A DNA stretch of 64,000 nt from positions 42,358 through 106,357 of the forward strand of contig JAOMEV010000003.1 of NCBI GenBank assembly GCA_028346125.1, given 5' to 3'. The stretch is from Bacteriovoracales bacterium (GTDB taxonomy: Bacteria; Bdellovibrionota; Bacteriovoracia; Bacteriovoracales; Bacteriovoracaceae). The notes under the pieces were generated by a model that saw only the letters and a list, made by a program, of their open reading frames with translations, ran no database searches and was not told the DNA's origin. Shown here one piece after another: positions 25,651 through 34,331 of the stretch. Position 1 is the first letter of the stretch. Every line of letters starts with the position of its first letter. A program made the translations under genes and the position numbers.

Positions 25651-28419
25651 CTATGGCCTTGGTATTTTAATATTAAAGCTTGTACCATTTCCTAAAGTAG
25701 AGGTTATTTTTATTGTGCCCCCCAAACTTTGGATGTTAGTTTTAACCACATCCAACCCTACACCTCGACCAGAATACTCGGTTGCAACTTCCTTAGTGGA
25801 AAAGCCAGGCATCATAATCAAACCTAATACTTCCTCTACTTCTAATTTTTCAACTTCATCTTTTGTAATCATTCCTTTTTCTACGGCCTTTTCTCTTATT
25901 AAAAAGTGGTCTAGACCCACACCATTGTCTTTTAGATTTATTAAAATATCATTTTCCGTTTCCCTCAATTCAATTTTTACGACTCCTTCTTTCTTAATAC
26001 CATGGTCGCAACTATTTTGTACAAGATGCATCATGGAGTCTCTTAACATCGAAATGATTTTTGTTTCCAAATAAACTTCATCTCCTAAAACTTCTAATGT
26101 AATTTTTTTGTTTAAAGATAACGATATTTTATTTACGATTTCCTGAAGTCCTAAAAGAGACTTTTTAAACTCTTCAAACTCCAACATTTTAACAATATCT
26201 AATAAATTTTTATCTTGATTACTTTTCGCAATCTCTTTAATTTTATTTAAACTGGATAAAAATAGTGATTTTGATATTTCTATTGAGTTACTATTAGTTG
26301 CCAAAAAAGTTTCATCAACATCAGACCCAAAAATTTCACGGCCCAAACTTAAGTAATTTTCCACAGCTTTATTTAGGTCTAATTTAATTTTTTTAATGTT
26401 ATTCCATGATTCATCACTGACAGTAGGGTTATCTCTAATTTTCTCAATTAGAGATTCAAAAACGTGCACTTCTGCAGAAAGCCCTGTTAAATTGTAAATT
26501 CTAGCCGTTCCTTTAATCGTATGAATAGATCTAAAAAAGCCATCAAGGTTAGAACTCTCAATTGACTTATCTCCGGAATCTAGATTCAAATTTGCATCTC
26601 TTGAAAATACCCGAAAGTCCTTTTTATCGTTAGAGACAATTTCCTGTAACCGTTGGATTTTAATCGCTGAGGCTTCTTCCTTTTCTAATGCTTCTCTTTC
26701 TAACTTTTTTAATTCAGTTACATCCTCTATAACAAACATTATTTTTTCAACAGACTCGTCCTTATCTAAAATTGGAGAATAAGTGATTTTCAAAATTTGT
26801 TCCTTGTTTTCTTTATCGGGAACAATAATTTTGGCAGGCAAAGAGTCTTTCAAAACATTATATTGGAACAAATCTGCACCTATGCATATATCCAGAACAA
26901 AACTAATTTGAGCAAATATTTCAGAATTATTATCAAAGTCCTTTAGCAAGGTATCATAAATAGTTTGGCTTTTTATATCTGCACCAAATATTTCATGACT
27001 GTATTCAGAAACAGGAGGTATAATACTTCCATCAGTTCCAACAGAGAAAACTGACTGTCTCATATTATTAAGAAGGTTTGAAATATTTTTTTCTGATTCT
27101 AGTGCCTCATTTTTTGCCTGAACCGCTTCCATTGTTCTAATAACAACTTCTTTTTCGAGGTTCTTACTTAATTTTTCTGCTGTTTCAAAGGCCAAGGAAA
27201 ATTTTGTTGCTAAAATATAACTTTGAATAAAAATAAAAGCTACAAATGTATAGGGCGTTATAAAAGGTCCTATAAAAGGCTCAATAATATCATTATTAAC
27301 TAAAATATCGTAAACGACACCAAAGAATAAAAATAAGATGGCAAATAATAATAGCCTTGCATACTGAATTTTTTTAATTGAAGATCTTATCAAGATATAG
27401 GGGACATAAATAAGATTGCTTAAAGCGACTAAGACTTGATAGCTTAACGTATTATTAAGATGTGTAAAAACGACAGATGACATAATAAGCGTAAAAAGAC
27501 AATATAAAATAGCAACAAACCAATAAAATGATATTATCTTTTTATTAAAGCAGTCCTTTAAAATTTCATTCATAAACATTAACTGAATCGGGGGAAGTAA
27601 AAAAAAAGAAATATACTCAAGCTTCGAGTTTAAAGAAAACCAAAAGTGCGATCTATCTATATAATACATAAGAACACTTTCTGTTGATAACTCTCTTATA
27701 AAAAATGTTAAGCAAAAAATACCAAACCAAAGACTTCCTAGATCTTTTCTCCTAAGAGTAAAGAGCCCAAAGTGATACATCGATATAATAAAAGTGATAC
27801 CGAGAACAAAAAATGACCTAAAATTATCTTGATTTACCTCTTCTTTAATAATCTTTGCTTTTCCCATACTAAGAGAGTAAAAAAAGCCTCCTGAACGATA
27901 ATGAAAATTACTACCATGAAAAACGATATAAAAGTCTCCTCGAAGGTTTAACTCCGTCATTTTTTTCACGGCCTTAGGAATTGATGTCTCTTTTGTCATT
28001 CCCACTTTACCTGAACGGAAAAGATTAAAAATTTGATTTCCTTGAATAATGTAAGATTCAAAGGCCGTGGCAAAGTAAGGAAGAACAAATCCTATCTTAC
28101 CTCTCGATTTAAGTTTCTTAACTTTTAAAATATATGTTCCATAACCCAAGGATAAATTTTTGTTTTTATCTTTCAATGAAGACCAAAGTCCCGGAACTTG
28201 AATTAATTCTCCATTTTTAGGGATCCCATTTCTTATTATTTGTTCAGGTGTTATAATTTTTTTCCAAAAAAAGTGCCATTCACCATTTAACTCAATTTTC
28301 TTATTGGTCTCCATGTCCCAATTTTCTAAGCTGATTTCACCTTTTATGGCCTTTGGGGCCGCAAGACAAAAATTTTGCACGGAAAAAATTATCAAAATTA
28401 TTTTTATAAAATTTTTCAT
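25651..28419 (-). CDS. 7TMR-DISM sensor kinase 2 with Hpt-like and CheA-like ATPase domains
   Basis: 922 residues. Signal peptide (1-20); a galactose-binding-like periplasmic domain (21-195, with ELNGEWHFFWKKIITP and LGYGTYILKVKK); seven membrane helices (200-405); coiled coil (408-450); PAS-like domain (450-570); Hpt-like helices with FFRSIHTIKGTARIYNL, His 633; ATPase with N-box HLVQNSCDHGIK, G1 DNGVGL and SGRGVGLDVV. It ends immediately after the ATPase. Compared with the kinase at 8217 the sensor half is different while the output half keeps the same unusual arrangement (MPGFSTKE lies before the last glycine box in both). No receiver is adjacent. Confidence 0.88.
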   Translation of the reverse strand: MKNFIKIILIIFSVQNFCLAAPKAIKGEISLENWDMETNKKIELNGEWHFFWKKIITPEQIIRNGIPKNGELIQVPGLWSSLKDKNKNLSLGYGTYILKVKKLKSRGKIGFVLPYFATAFESYIIQGNQIFNLFRSGKVGMTKETSIPKAVKKMTELNLRGDFYIVFHGSNFHYRSGGFFYSLSMGKAKIIKEEVNQDNFRSFFVLGITFIISMYHFGLFTLRRKDLGSLWFGIFCLTFFIRELSTESVLMYYIDRSHFWFSLNSKLEYISFFLLPPIQLMFMNEILKDCFNKKIISFYWFVAILYCLFTLIMSSVVFTHLNNTLSYQVLVALSNLIYVPYILIRSSIKKIQYARLLLFAILFLFFGVVYDILVNNDIIEPFIGPFITPYTFVAFIFIQSYILATKFSLAFETAEKLSKNLEKEVVIRTMEAVQAKNEALESEKNISNLLNNMRQSVFSVGTDGSIIPPVSEYSHEIFGADIKSQTIYDTLLKDFDNNSEIFAQISFVLDICIGADLFQYNVLKDSLPAKIIVPDKENKEQILKITYSPILDKDESVEKIMFVIEDVTELKKLEREALEKEEASAIKIQRLQEIVSNDKKDFRVFSRDANLNLDSGDKSIESSNLDGFFRSIHTIKGTARIYNLTGLSAEVHVFESLIEKIRDNPTVSDESWNNIKKIKLDLNKAVENYLSLGREIFGSDVDETFLATNSNSIEISKSLFLSSLNKIKEIAKSNQDKNLLDIVKMLEFEEFKKSLLGLQEIVNKISLSLNKKITLEVLGDEVYLETKIISMLRDSMMHLVQNSCDHGIKKEGVVKIELRETENDILINLKDNGVGLDHFLIREKAVEKGMITKDEVEKLEVEEVLGLIMMPGFSTKEVATEYSGRGVGLDVVKTNIQSLGGTIKITSTLGNGTSFNIKIPRP

Positions 28420-28626
28420 ATAAAAATATCCACCTCGATAGCTTCTCTATTCGACAAAAGTTAAAGCTCAATTAAATTTATTACGATTAGAAAATAATCA
28501 TGAAAAGGCACTTAAAGCTAAGTTTTATCGACTTAAATTGCTCATAAATATTTATAGTTTAAAAGAAACATTACACGATTCTATAAAGATTTAATTATTG
28601 GATAATAAATTTTGCAATTGGGTTTA

Positions 28627-29658
28627 TTAAAACTCCCATTCCAAGCTCTTTGTTTGTTTAAAATACTTAAAATGATTAACCTTATGTATTTCCTCTTTTT
28701 TTCTTACAATCCTAGATTTGAGACCCGACTCCCGTCTAGTTCTTCCCGCTGCATATTTAAAGCCAGGGCCTGACCTATACTCATCACAAGCAATACAAGG
28801 TCTTAACTCGCCGTTTTTATCCATAATTGACCCTTTTATATTTCTTAGGATAATGTTTTTCAGGCCATAATCTTTTATACAAATTCCAATACACCTAAGC
28901 CTTGTATGATAAGCATTATAGGCCCAAGTTTCAGCACAGTATTCAGTAAATCCAACTTTGTTCGCAATGCAATTTTTGACAAGGCCAAGAGTTAATTTCA
29001 TAGCACAAAATCTAACAGGTGATGTTAAGTCTGGTTTTGCAATATAAACTGCAAGATCTTTAAGAGAAGAACAAGTTCCACATTTAGTCTTATGAGTAAC
29101 GATATAACCTTCGCTTTCAGCTTCATAATTATTTTTGAACGTTTTCAAAGAATAAGACTTTTCGGTATCATCAGTAAACTTAACAGCACATACAGACTGG
29201 TCTGACTTTCTTTTAGAGTACCATTCTGTAATTTGACGTTGATTAAAATAAGTTATTGTTTTATTTTCCTCATCGTGTTCATAAGATAATTTATTTTTTG
29301 GAAGGGGAAAATTAAGTTTTCCCAAGCTATCATAATTCTCTATATACTTTGGTAGATAGGGATTTTTGGTTTTAAAGCCCACACCATTTCCAAACCTAAA
29401 TAGGCCTATATAATCATTATTTCCCGTGTTTTCTTTATTTAATTTGAGGTTATCATATACCCTTTGGCCATTTTTCAAATCACTTGCCAACAAAAGTTTA
29501 ACGAGCTTCATTTTTTTAGGATTTTTTTTAAGGTAAGCAATTGATTCAAGATCATGCTCTCCAATTTTGGTATTAATTTGTCCTAAACTTGAAAAATGAA
29601 TAGCACTACAGAGAACAATTAAATAAAACTTTAATTTTAAATTATAGACATTTTTCAA
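28627..29658 (-). CDS. Cys-rich exported protein of unknown function
   Basis: 343 residues starting with TTG behind GGAGG; signal peptide about 1-26 (ending FSSLG). The second half holds twelve or so Cys in pairs (KTKCGTCSSLKDLAVYI, PVRFCAMKL, VKNCIANKVGFTEYC, RLRCIGICIKDYG, LRPCIACDEYRSGPGFKYAAG), a pattern that suggests several disulfides. The block from KTKCGTCSSL to the end of the Cys region reads as a conserved domain that I have seen described only as uncharacterised. It follows the DISM kinase 2 gene's promoter region on the same strand but is 200 bp away from it. Confidence 0.6.
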   Translation of the reverse strand: MKNVYNLKLKFYLIVLCSAIHFSSLGQINTKIGEHDLESIAYLKKNPKKMKLVKLLLASDLKNGQRVYDNLKLNKENTGNNDYIGLFRFGNGVGFKTKNPYLPKYIENYDSLGKLNFPLPKNKLSYEHDEENKTITYFNQRQITEWYSKRKSDQSVCAVKFTDDTEKSYSLKTFKNNYEAESEGYIVTHKTKCGTCSSLKDLAVYIAKPDLTSPVRFCAMKLTLGLVKNCIANKVGFTEYCAETWAYNAYHTRLRCIGICIKDYGLKNIILRNIKGSIMDKNGELRPCIACDEYRSGPGFKYAAGRTRRESGLKSRIVRKKEEIHKVNHFKYFKQTKSLEWEF

Positions 29659-30151
29659 TAAACCTCCAAAATCAATAATTTAATTCCTACCTCTACTTCT
29701 CGTATTTCTAAAAAATAAGTTTATTAAGAATAAAATCAATTTACCTATTCTCCAAAAAGGCCTTTAATTACATAAGTTTTCTCAAAAATAAAAAGACTAG
29801 ATCTTTAACTTTTTAAACCTGAGAACAACAATTCAGCTAAAACAAACCTTGTTCGACAGACTTTTAAAATTGTTAACTTGGAAACCTATAGATTTCTACA
29901 ACTCCAGTGGCCCAATATAAACCCTAATTTTTTTTTAAACATTGTATTGTTAGAGCCCAATAGATGCGCCTTCTAAGGCCAAAAGATCGCAATTTTTAAC
30001 TTTTTTTTCTTTGTATAATGAATATCTAATTTAATAACTACAAAAATTTGGTTTCCAAGAAATTGTTATGCTATAAACGCCTAATGAAATTGGCTCACTG
30101 AATAAGTGAAATAGTAATTAAACAATGTATTAAGATTTAATGGAGAACAAC
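29659..30151. other. Intergenic, no gene recognised
   Basis: 493 bp between divergent genes (Cys-rich exported protein and lipocalin). Stops are dense on all frames. The promoters of both genes must lie here; no distinct operator is visible. Confidence 0.5.
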
Positions 30152-30688
30152 ATGAAACACCTACTGGCCCTCATTTTTATTATTGCCCCAACCTTTTTAA
30201 TGGCGAAAGACGCTCCATTAAAAACAGTACCCTCTGTGGAAGTCTCAAAGTACTTAGGAACTTGGCATGAAATTGCAAGACTACCTGTCTTTTTTCAATT
30301 AAATTGCTACAACGCAACCGCGACCTATGACATTATTGACGAAAAAACAATTAGTGTAACAAACAGATGTGAAACGAAAGTCTTAGGAAAGAAAAAAGTT
30401 GCATACGGACAAGCAGAAGTTGTTGATCAAGAAACAAACTCAAAGCTTTTAGTTAGTTTTAATAGCTGGTTTCAAAGGGCATTTCCTGAACTTGCAAAAG
30501 GCGATTATTGGATTTTAGAACTTGGAAAAGACTATTCATATGCTGTTGTAGGCGCACCTTCAAGAAAGTTTCTTTGGATATTATCCAGATCTCCAAACAT
30601 GGACAAAAATTTTGTAAAACACCTTAAGGCAAAATACAAAAAGCTTGGATTCCCTACACATAAAATGAAATCTTACCTTAAAAGATAA
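30152..30688 (+). CDS. Bacterial lipocalin (Blc-like)
   Basis: Start taken at the ATG at 30152 (MKHLLALIF), because the GGAG that overlaps the upstream ATG at 30140 is its ribosome site. 178 residues with a signal peptide (ending TFLMA). The lipocalin first signature is clear: YLGTWHEIARLPVFFQLNC, followed by the expected ATYDI strand, FPELAKGDYWILELGKDYSYAVVG and the SRKFLWILSRSP strand with the conserved Arg. There is no lipobox Cys at the cleavage site, so unlike E. coli Blc it is probably soluble in the periplasm. Ligand likely a lysophospholipid or fatty acid. A strong terminator follows. Confidence 0.92.
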   Translation: MKHLLALIFIIAPTFLMAKDAPLKTVPSVEVSKYLGTWHEIARLPVFFQLNCYNATATYDIIDEKTISVTNRCETKVLGKKKVAYGQAEVVDQETNSKLLVSFNSWFQRAFPELAKGDYWILELGKDYSYAVVGAPSRKFLWILSRSPNMDKNFVKHLKAKYKKLGFPTHKMKSYLKR

Positions 30689-30720
30689 TAACTTCAAAAA
30701 TAAGAATTTATAATGATTAA

Positions 30721-30752
30721 AAGGCCCTTAACTTAAAGGGCCTTTTTTTTTA
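30721..30752. terminator. Bidirectional terminator between convergent genes
   Basis: AAGGCCCTT (30721-30729) and AAGGGCCTT (30736-30744) form a 9-bp stem with T8 on the plus side and a TTTTAA run on the minus side. It ends both the lipocalin gene and the FabZ-like gene, whose stop lies within the T-tract. Confidence 0.9.
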
Positions 30753-31208
30753 CTGAACAAGAGCTGATGAATCTATATTGGCACAATTAAATTTAACCAA
30801 AGCAACAGTCTTTTCATCTTTAGAGATAGATCCTTCCATTTGGAAATGATTATCAACTTCTGAAATAACTCTAACGTTTAGAACGATTTCATCGTGAGGC
30901 CGCAAAAAGGACTTAAACTTGGCGTCCCTAATTTTTGTAAGAACCCCTATCGCCATTCCTTTTTCTTTATCTTCAGGGTAAAGCTTTGTTAAAAGCAAAC
31001 AGGAAGACTGAAAAATCATTTCGCACATCATTGCACCTGGTACGACTGGTGCTCCTGGGAAATGCCCTTTAAAGTAAAAAGTGTCAGGGTGAAGGGTCTT
31101 TTTAATTCTAATGCTCTGGCCCTGAATTGATTCATAATTTTCAATTTGAAGGTAAGGTGGACGATGATGGAGTGTATCCAAGATCTCTGTTTGCTTTTCT
31201 TCTAACAT
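30750..31208 (-). CDS. FabZ-like 3-hydroxyacyl-ACP dehydratase (hotdog fold)
   Basis: 152 residues. FYFKGHFPGAPVVPGAMMCE (residues 44-63) holds the catalytic His 49 and Glu 63 of the FabA/FabZ family; Glu at the second position is the FabZ type. The N-terminal LHHRPPYLQIENYESIQG corresponds to the family's HR.P.L.iD segment, and LTKIRDAKFKSFLRPHDEI to the second strand pair. It would dehydrate 3-hydroxyacyl-ACP in fatty-acid or related lipid synthesis. It is not within a fab cluster, so it may be a specialised paralogue rather than the housekeeping enzyme. Confidence 0.85.
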   Translation of the reverse strand: MLEEKQTEILDTLHHRPPYLQIENYESIQGQSIRIKKTLHPDTFYFKGHFPGAPVVPGAMMCEMIFQSSCLLLTKLYPEDKEKGMAIGVLTKIRDAKFKSFLRPHDEIVLNVRVISEVDNHFQMEGSISKDEKTVALVKFNCANIDSSALVQ

Positions 31209-31382
31209 GAGAGTTTATTCCTTTTCTTAAAATTTAAAGAATGAAATTCAGTTTAGTTAATTGAAGACGAACTTAAAAGAATTTAGGTTTTTTTTTTAAG
31301 ATTTTTTTGAATTGGGGCCTTAAACTTGGCGCTTACTTAACTATTGTGCATTGTGCATTATATAAAACGACAAAAAATATCA

Positions 31383-34040
31383 TTAAACTTTAGCTTTTTT
31401 AAGTCGACCATTTTTAATTATATAAAATCTTTTTAGAAGAAAAAGGCTTATTCCATCTATTGTTTTTTCACTACTGATATAAAAACTGAAAAAGAGAAAA
31501 CGGTAACTGATAAGGCCTAAAACAAGTGTCAAAACACCAACAAATATAGACGATTGAGAAAATATAGTCGCAAATGGCATCATTTTTTCACTCGTTAAGG
31601 AGAGAGCTCCAAGAATAAGAGGTCCGGAAGAAAAAAGAATGAGAGCGGCCAAAACCGCCCGGGCGTAAAAGTCTTTAAGATTTTTCAGTGCAACTTCTAT
31701 ATCCAAACCCCTTAATCTTTCTATATCCATAGGTCTCGTTAAAACCAAAATAACGGCCACAGAAAGCCATTGAGGCAAATTATCGAGCCATAAGGTATCA
31801 AGCGGCATAACATCTTTTAAAAGAAAGAGGATTCCACTTGATATTCCTGACTGTGCTAAACAAACGGCCGTAATAATCCAACCTCTGTAAAAAGAATTCA
31901 TATATAAGGATAGAAAAGTAAAAATAAAAATAAACGATGTGAGGTGATCTTGAACAAATTTTTTGTGGTGTTTTCTCCAAAATTGGGTGAGAGAAGTAGC
32001 TTTAAATTTAGAGTCTTGTGGTTTGTTTAGAAAGTTAGACTTATTTTCACTTGTTCCCTTAAAATAGAATTGATCAACTCTATTTATCTGCTCATGAAAA
32101 ATAAGCTTTGGTACGGAAACAACTGTCTTTTTGGCAATATGCCCTAAATTTCTTGGTTTTTCACCCGTGCTTTTAACGCCAACAAGAAGATGTGAAAAGT
32201 TTCTTTCATCTAAAACTAATTGTTCCAATTTGATCGGGAGCGAGCTAGAGCTTTGTTTGTCATCGAGGTTGAAAAAAGAAAGACGTTTTTGCTGCTGAAT
32301 ATCTTCCATTGCCAATTTAAAACTAGAAATATCTAACTTTGGAAGGGACCTAAGTCCATTTGGTGTAACTTCCCATTTGTTAATCCATTCTTTTTCGAGG
32401 AATTTACTTGGAACAAGTTCATAACTTTTGGGAATTTTTCCTGGTTCACCTAGATATGTTAAAGCATGACCATGTCCCCTATAGCTTGATAGTTGTGATT
32501 TAAAATCTTCTTTATTTATTTCCTCACCTTTCATTCCAAGTGGTTTTAAATGCCAGCAGTAGATACTTATGGGTATAAAAAGAACAATCAGTGGAGGTAT
32601 CAATACATTTCTTGAAAAAAGGCGAATTGCTTTTTTTTCTGGCCCTTCCTTCGTCGCCCAATCTAAAGGGCTAAAGACAGAAAGAATAGTAAGAAAATAA
32701 AAAATGATAGGAATACCTAATTTGAAAAAATGGTTTAAAATCTTGGTGGAGGGTAAGCTTATTGCATTACCCAAAGTTGGTAAAGAAAATAGATAAAGTA
32801 AAACCATTAGAATCAAATAAGTTGAAAGTAGTTCCGACAAAGCAAAGAGAACTGACTGTTGTATTGTTTTTCTTACCCCAGTTAAATTTTTGTGATAGAA
32901 AGTATTCCTAATTTTGGCAAGAAGAACAAGCCACAAGAAAGACCCAAAAATAAGCCCTAAGCTTAGAGAGTAAAAATCCAATATTGTCAAACTACCATTA
33001 AATATAAAGCACCAAAAGAGATAGTGGATAAAAAAACCAATATTAAAAACGAGAACGCTCCCTGCTGCCTTAAATTTCTGAAAAACAAAATAAAAAATAA
33101 GAAACGAAGTAAGAGTAAAAAGTGCGAAAAAGTACAATGGTTTTTTAACCAAAGATATCCATAATTTAGTGTTAACTCGTTCTATTTGAGAATTTGGAAA
33201 AAGTTTTTTAAGTCCTTTTTCAACTTTACCTATACTTATCTCTTCGTTAAACCATATTTTGATCTCATTTGGTACGGATGGGCTTACAAGGTTAATATTT
33301 GCTATATCTACTAACTTAATTGGTGTGTTTGATTTAGCACCAATGATTGTGGATTTTAATTGTAAAAGGGAGTCAAAATTAGATTCCACAAAGTAACTTA
33401 GATCATTTTTTGATCCCAAACGGGATGCGAACCCATTTATCTTTAAAGAGTGCCATACCTGATTGATAGAAATATTATATCTAAGGAGGTCTTTTGGTTT
33501 AAGTTGTATTTTCCAACTTAGTTCTTCATCTAATTCAGGTTCAATTTTTTTTATGGATTGATTGAACTGCTTAAGATAATCTTTGAACCTTTTAAAATTA
33601 AAACCACTATTTGTTTTAATGTTAAAGTCTGGAGGCGGAATAGCTTTCAAGTGAATAACTTTAATCTGCTTAACATCACCAGGAAGAGTTATTTTCAAAC
33701 GATCAAGTTTTTCTTGAATGAATAATAATATTTTGTTTGGATCATTTAAGCGATCAAATATAAGGTTGATTTCAGATCGTTCATGACGAGTATTTGATTC
33801 TATGGATATTAAATTTGATAGGCCGTTAAAAGTTTTTTCAGCTATCGTAGTAACTTTTTTTTCAATCTCAGAACTTAACTTACTGGGAACATAAAATTCG
33901 ATTTTAAACCTTATAAAGCTATCTTCAGGAAATAATTTAAGGCCATTATCGAGGTTAAAAAAAACAGTAACAATGGGTATAAATAGGAAGAGTAAAACGA
34001 CCCTTCTATATTTTGATACTTTTTGAAGAAACTTTAACAT
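31383..34040 (-). CDS. Degenerate RND-type transporter, second RND subunit of the operon
   Basis: 885 residues, about 12 membrane helices in two clusters (around 15-30, 300-470; 690-870) separated by large soluble loops, the RND plan. In helix 4, where active pumps have Asp residues (G...VDD in AcrB), this protein reads LGLIFGSFLWLVLLAKI, with no acidic residue, and the second half is shortened. It therefore probably cannot run a proton relay. It is the last gene of the operon, its ATG abutting the stop of the PII-like gene. It may be a non-catalytic partner in a mixed trimer with the RND at 34328. The relationship to RND is from topology and position; sequence similarity is faint. Confidence 0.65.
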   Translation of the reverse strand: MLKFLQKVSKYRRVVLLFLFIPIVTVFFNLDNGLKLFPEDSFIRFKIEFYVPSKLSSEIEKKVTTIAEKTFNGLSNLISIESNTRHERSEINLIFDRLNDPNKILLFIQEKLDRLKITLPGDVKQIKVIHLKAIPPPDFNIKTNSGFNFKRFKDYLKQFNQSIKKIEPELDEELSWKIQLKPKDLLRYNISINQVWHSLKINGFASRLGSKNDLSYFVESNFDSLLQLKSTIIGAKSNTPIKLVDIANINLVSPSVPNEIKIWFNEEISIGKVEKGLKKLFPNSQIERVNTKLWISLVKKPLYFFALFTLTSFLIFYFVFQKFKAAGSVLVFNIGFFIHYLFWCFIFNGSLTILDFYSLSLGLIFGSFLWLVLLAKIRNTFYHKNLTGVRKTIQQSVLFALSELLSTYLILMVLLYLFSLPTLGNAISLPSTKILNHFFKLGIPIIFYFLTILSVFSPLDWATKEGPEKKAIRLFSRNVLIPPLIVLFIPISIYCWHLKPLGMKGEEINKEDFKSQLSSYRGHGHALTYLGEPGKIPKSYELVPSKFLEKEWINKWEVTPNGLRSLPKLDISSFKLAMEDIQQQKRLSFFNLDDKQSSSSLPIKLEQLVLDERNFSHLLVGVKSTGEKPRNLGHIAKKTVVSVPKLIFHEQINRVDQFYFKGTSENKSNFLNKPQDSKFKATSLTQFWRKHHKKFVQDHLTSFIFIFTFLSLYMNSFYRGWIITAVCLAQSGISSGILFLLKDVMPLDTLWLDNLPQWLSVAVILVLTRPMDIERLRGLDIEVALKNLKDFYARAVLAALILFSSGPLILGALSLTSEKMMPFATIFSQSSIFVGVLTLVLGLISYRFLFFSFYISSEKTIDGISLFLLKRFYIIKNGRLKKAKV

Positions 34041-34331
34041 TTATACAACTACCTCATTCAATGGCCAATTAAAGAAGAGAAAAGGGCTTCCAGGATGTTT
34101 AATTTTGAAATCGCTAATGACTTTTTTTAATTTAATCATTTCATCATCTGTTAAAAGAATCATAATAATTTCATTCGTACCTGGCCAAGCAGCTGAACCT
34201 TCTTTTTTTCCTCCCTTCGAAGAACCATGAAGTCCAGTGAAGTGTGTATAATTATGAATATTTGAAATCCTAATCATTAAAAGAGTTTCTTCAACGAGTT
34301 CGGAGTCAAATAACAGCATGACGGCTTTCAT
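34041..34331 (-). CDS. PII-like transporter-associated small protein (PG0541-type)
   Basis: 96 residues with the ferredoxin-like beta-alpha-beta pattern of the PII/CutA superfamily. MKAVMLLFDSELVEETLLMI, NYTHFTGLHGSSKGG, AAWPGTNEIIMILLTDDE and FFNWPLNEVV resemble the PG0541 family, small PII-like proteins repeatedly found next to RND permeases. Its start overlaps the stop of the upstream RND gene by 4 bp (ATGA) and its stop touches the next start, so the three are translated together. Expected role: cytoplasmic regulator or assembly factor of the pump. Nucleotide binding is not evident. Confidence 0.75.
   Translation of the reverse strand: MKAVMLLFDSELVEETLLMIRISNIHNYTHFTGLHGSSKGGKKEGSAAWPGTNEIIMILLTDDEMIKLKKVISDFKIKHPGSPFLFFNWPLNEVVV

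Noticed and set aside
25628..26074. A 148-codon plus-strand frame at the end of DISM kinase 2
   Set aside because: It is antisense to the kinase ATPase domain, which has clear functional motifs.
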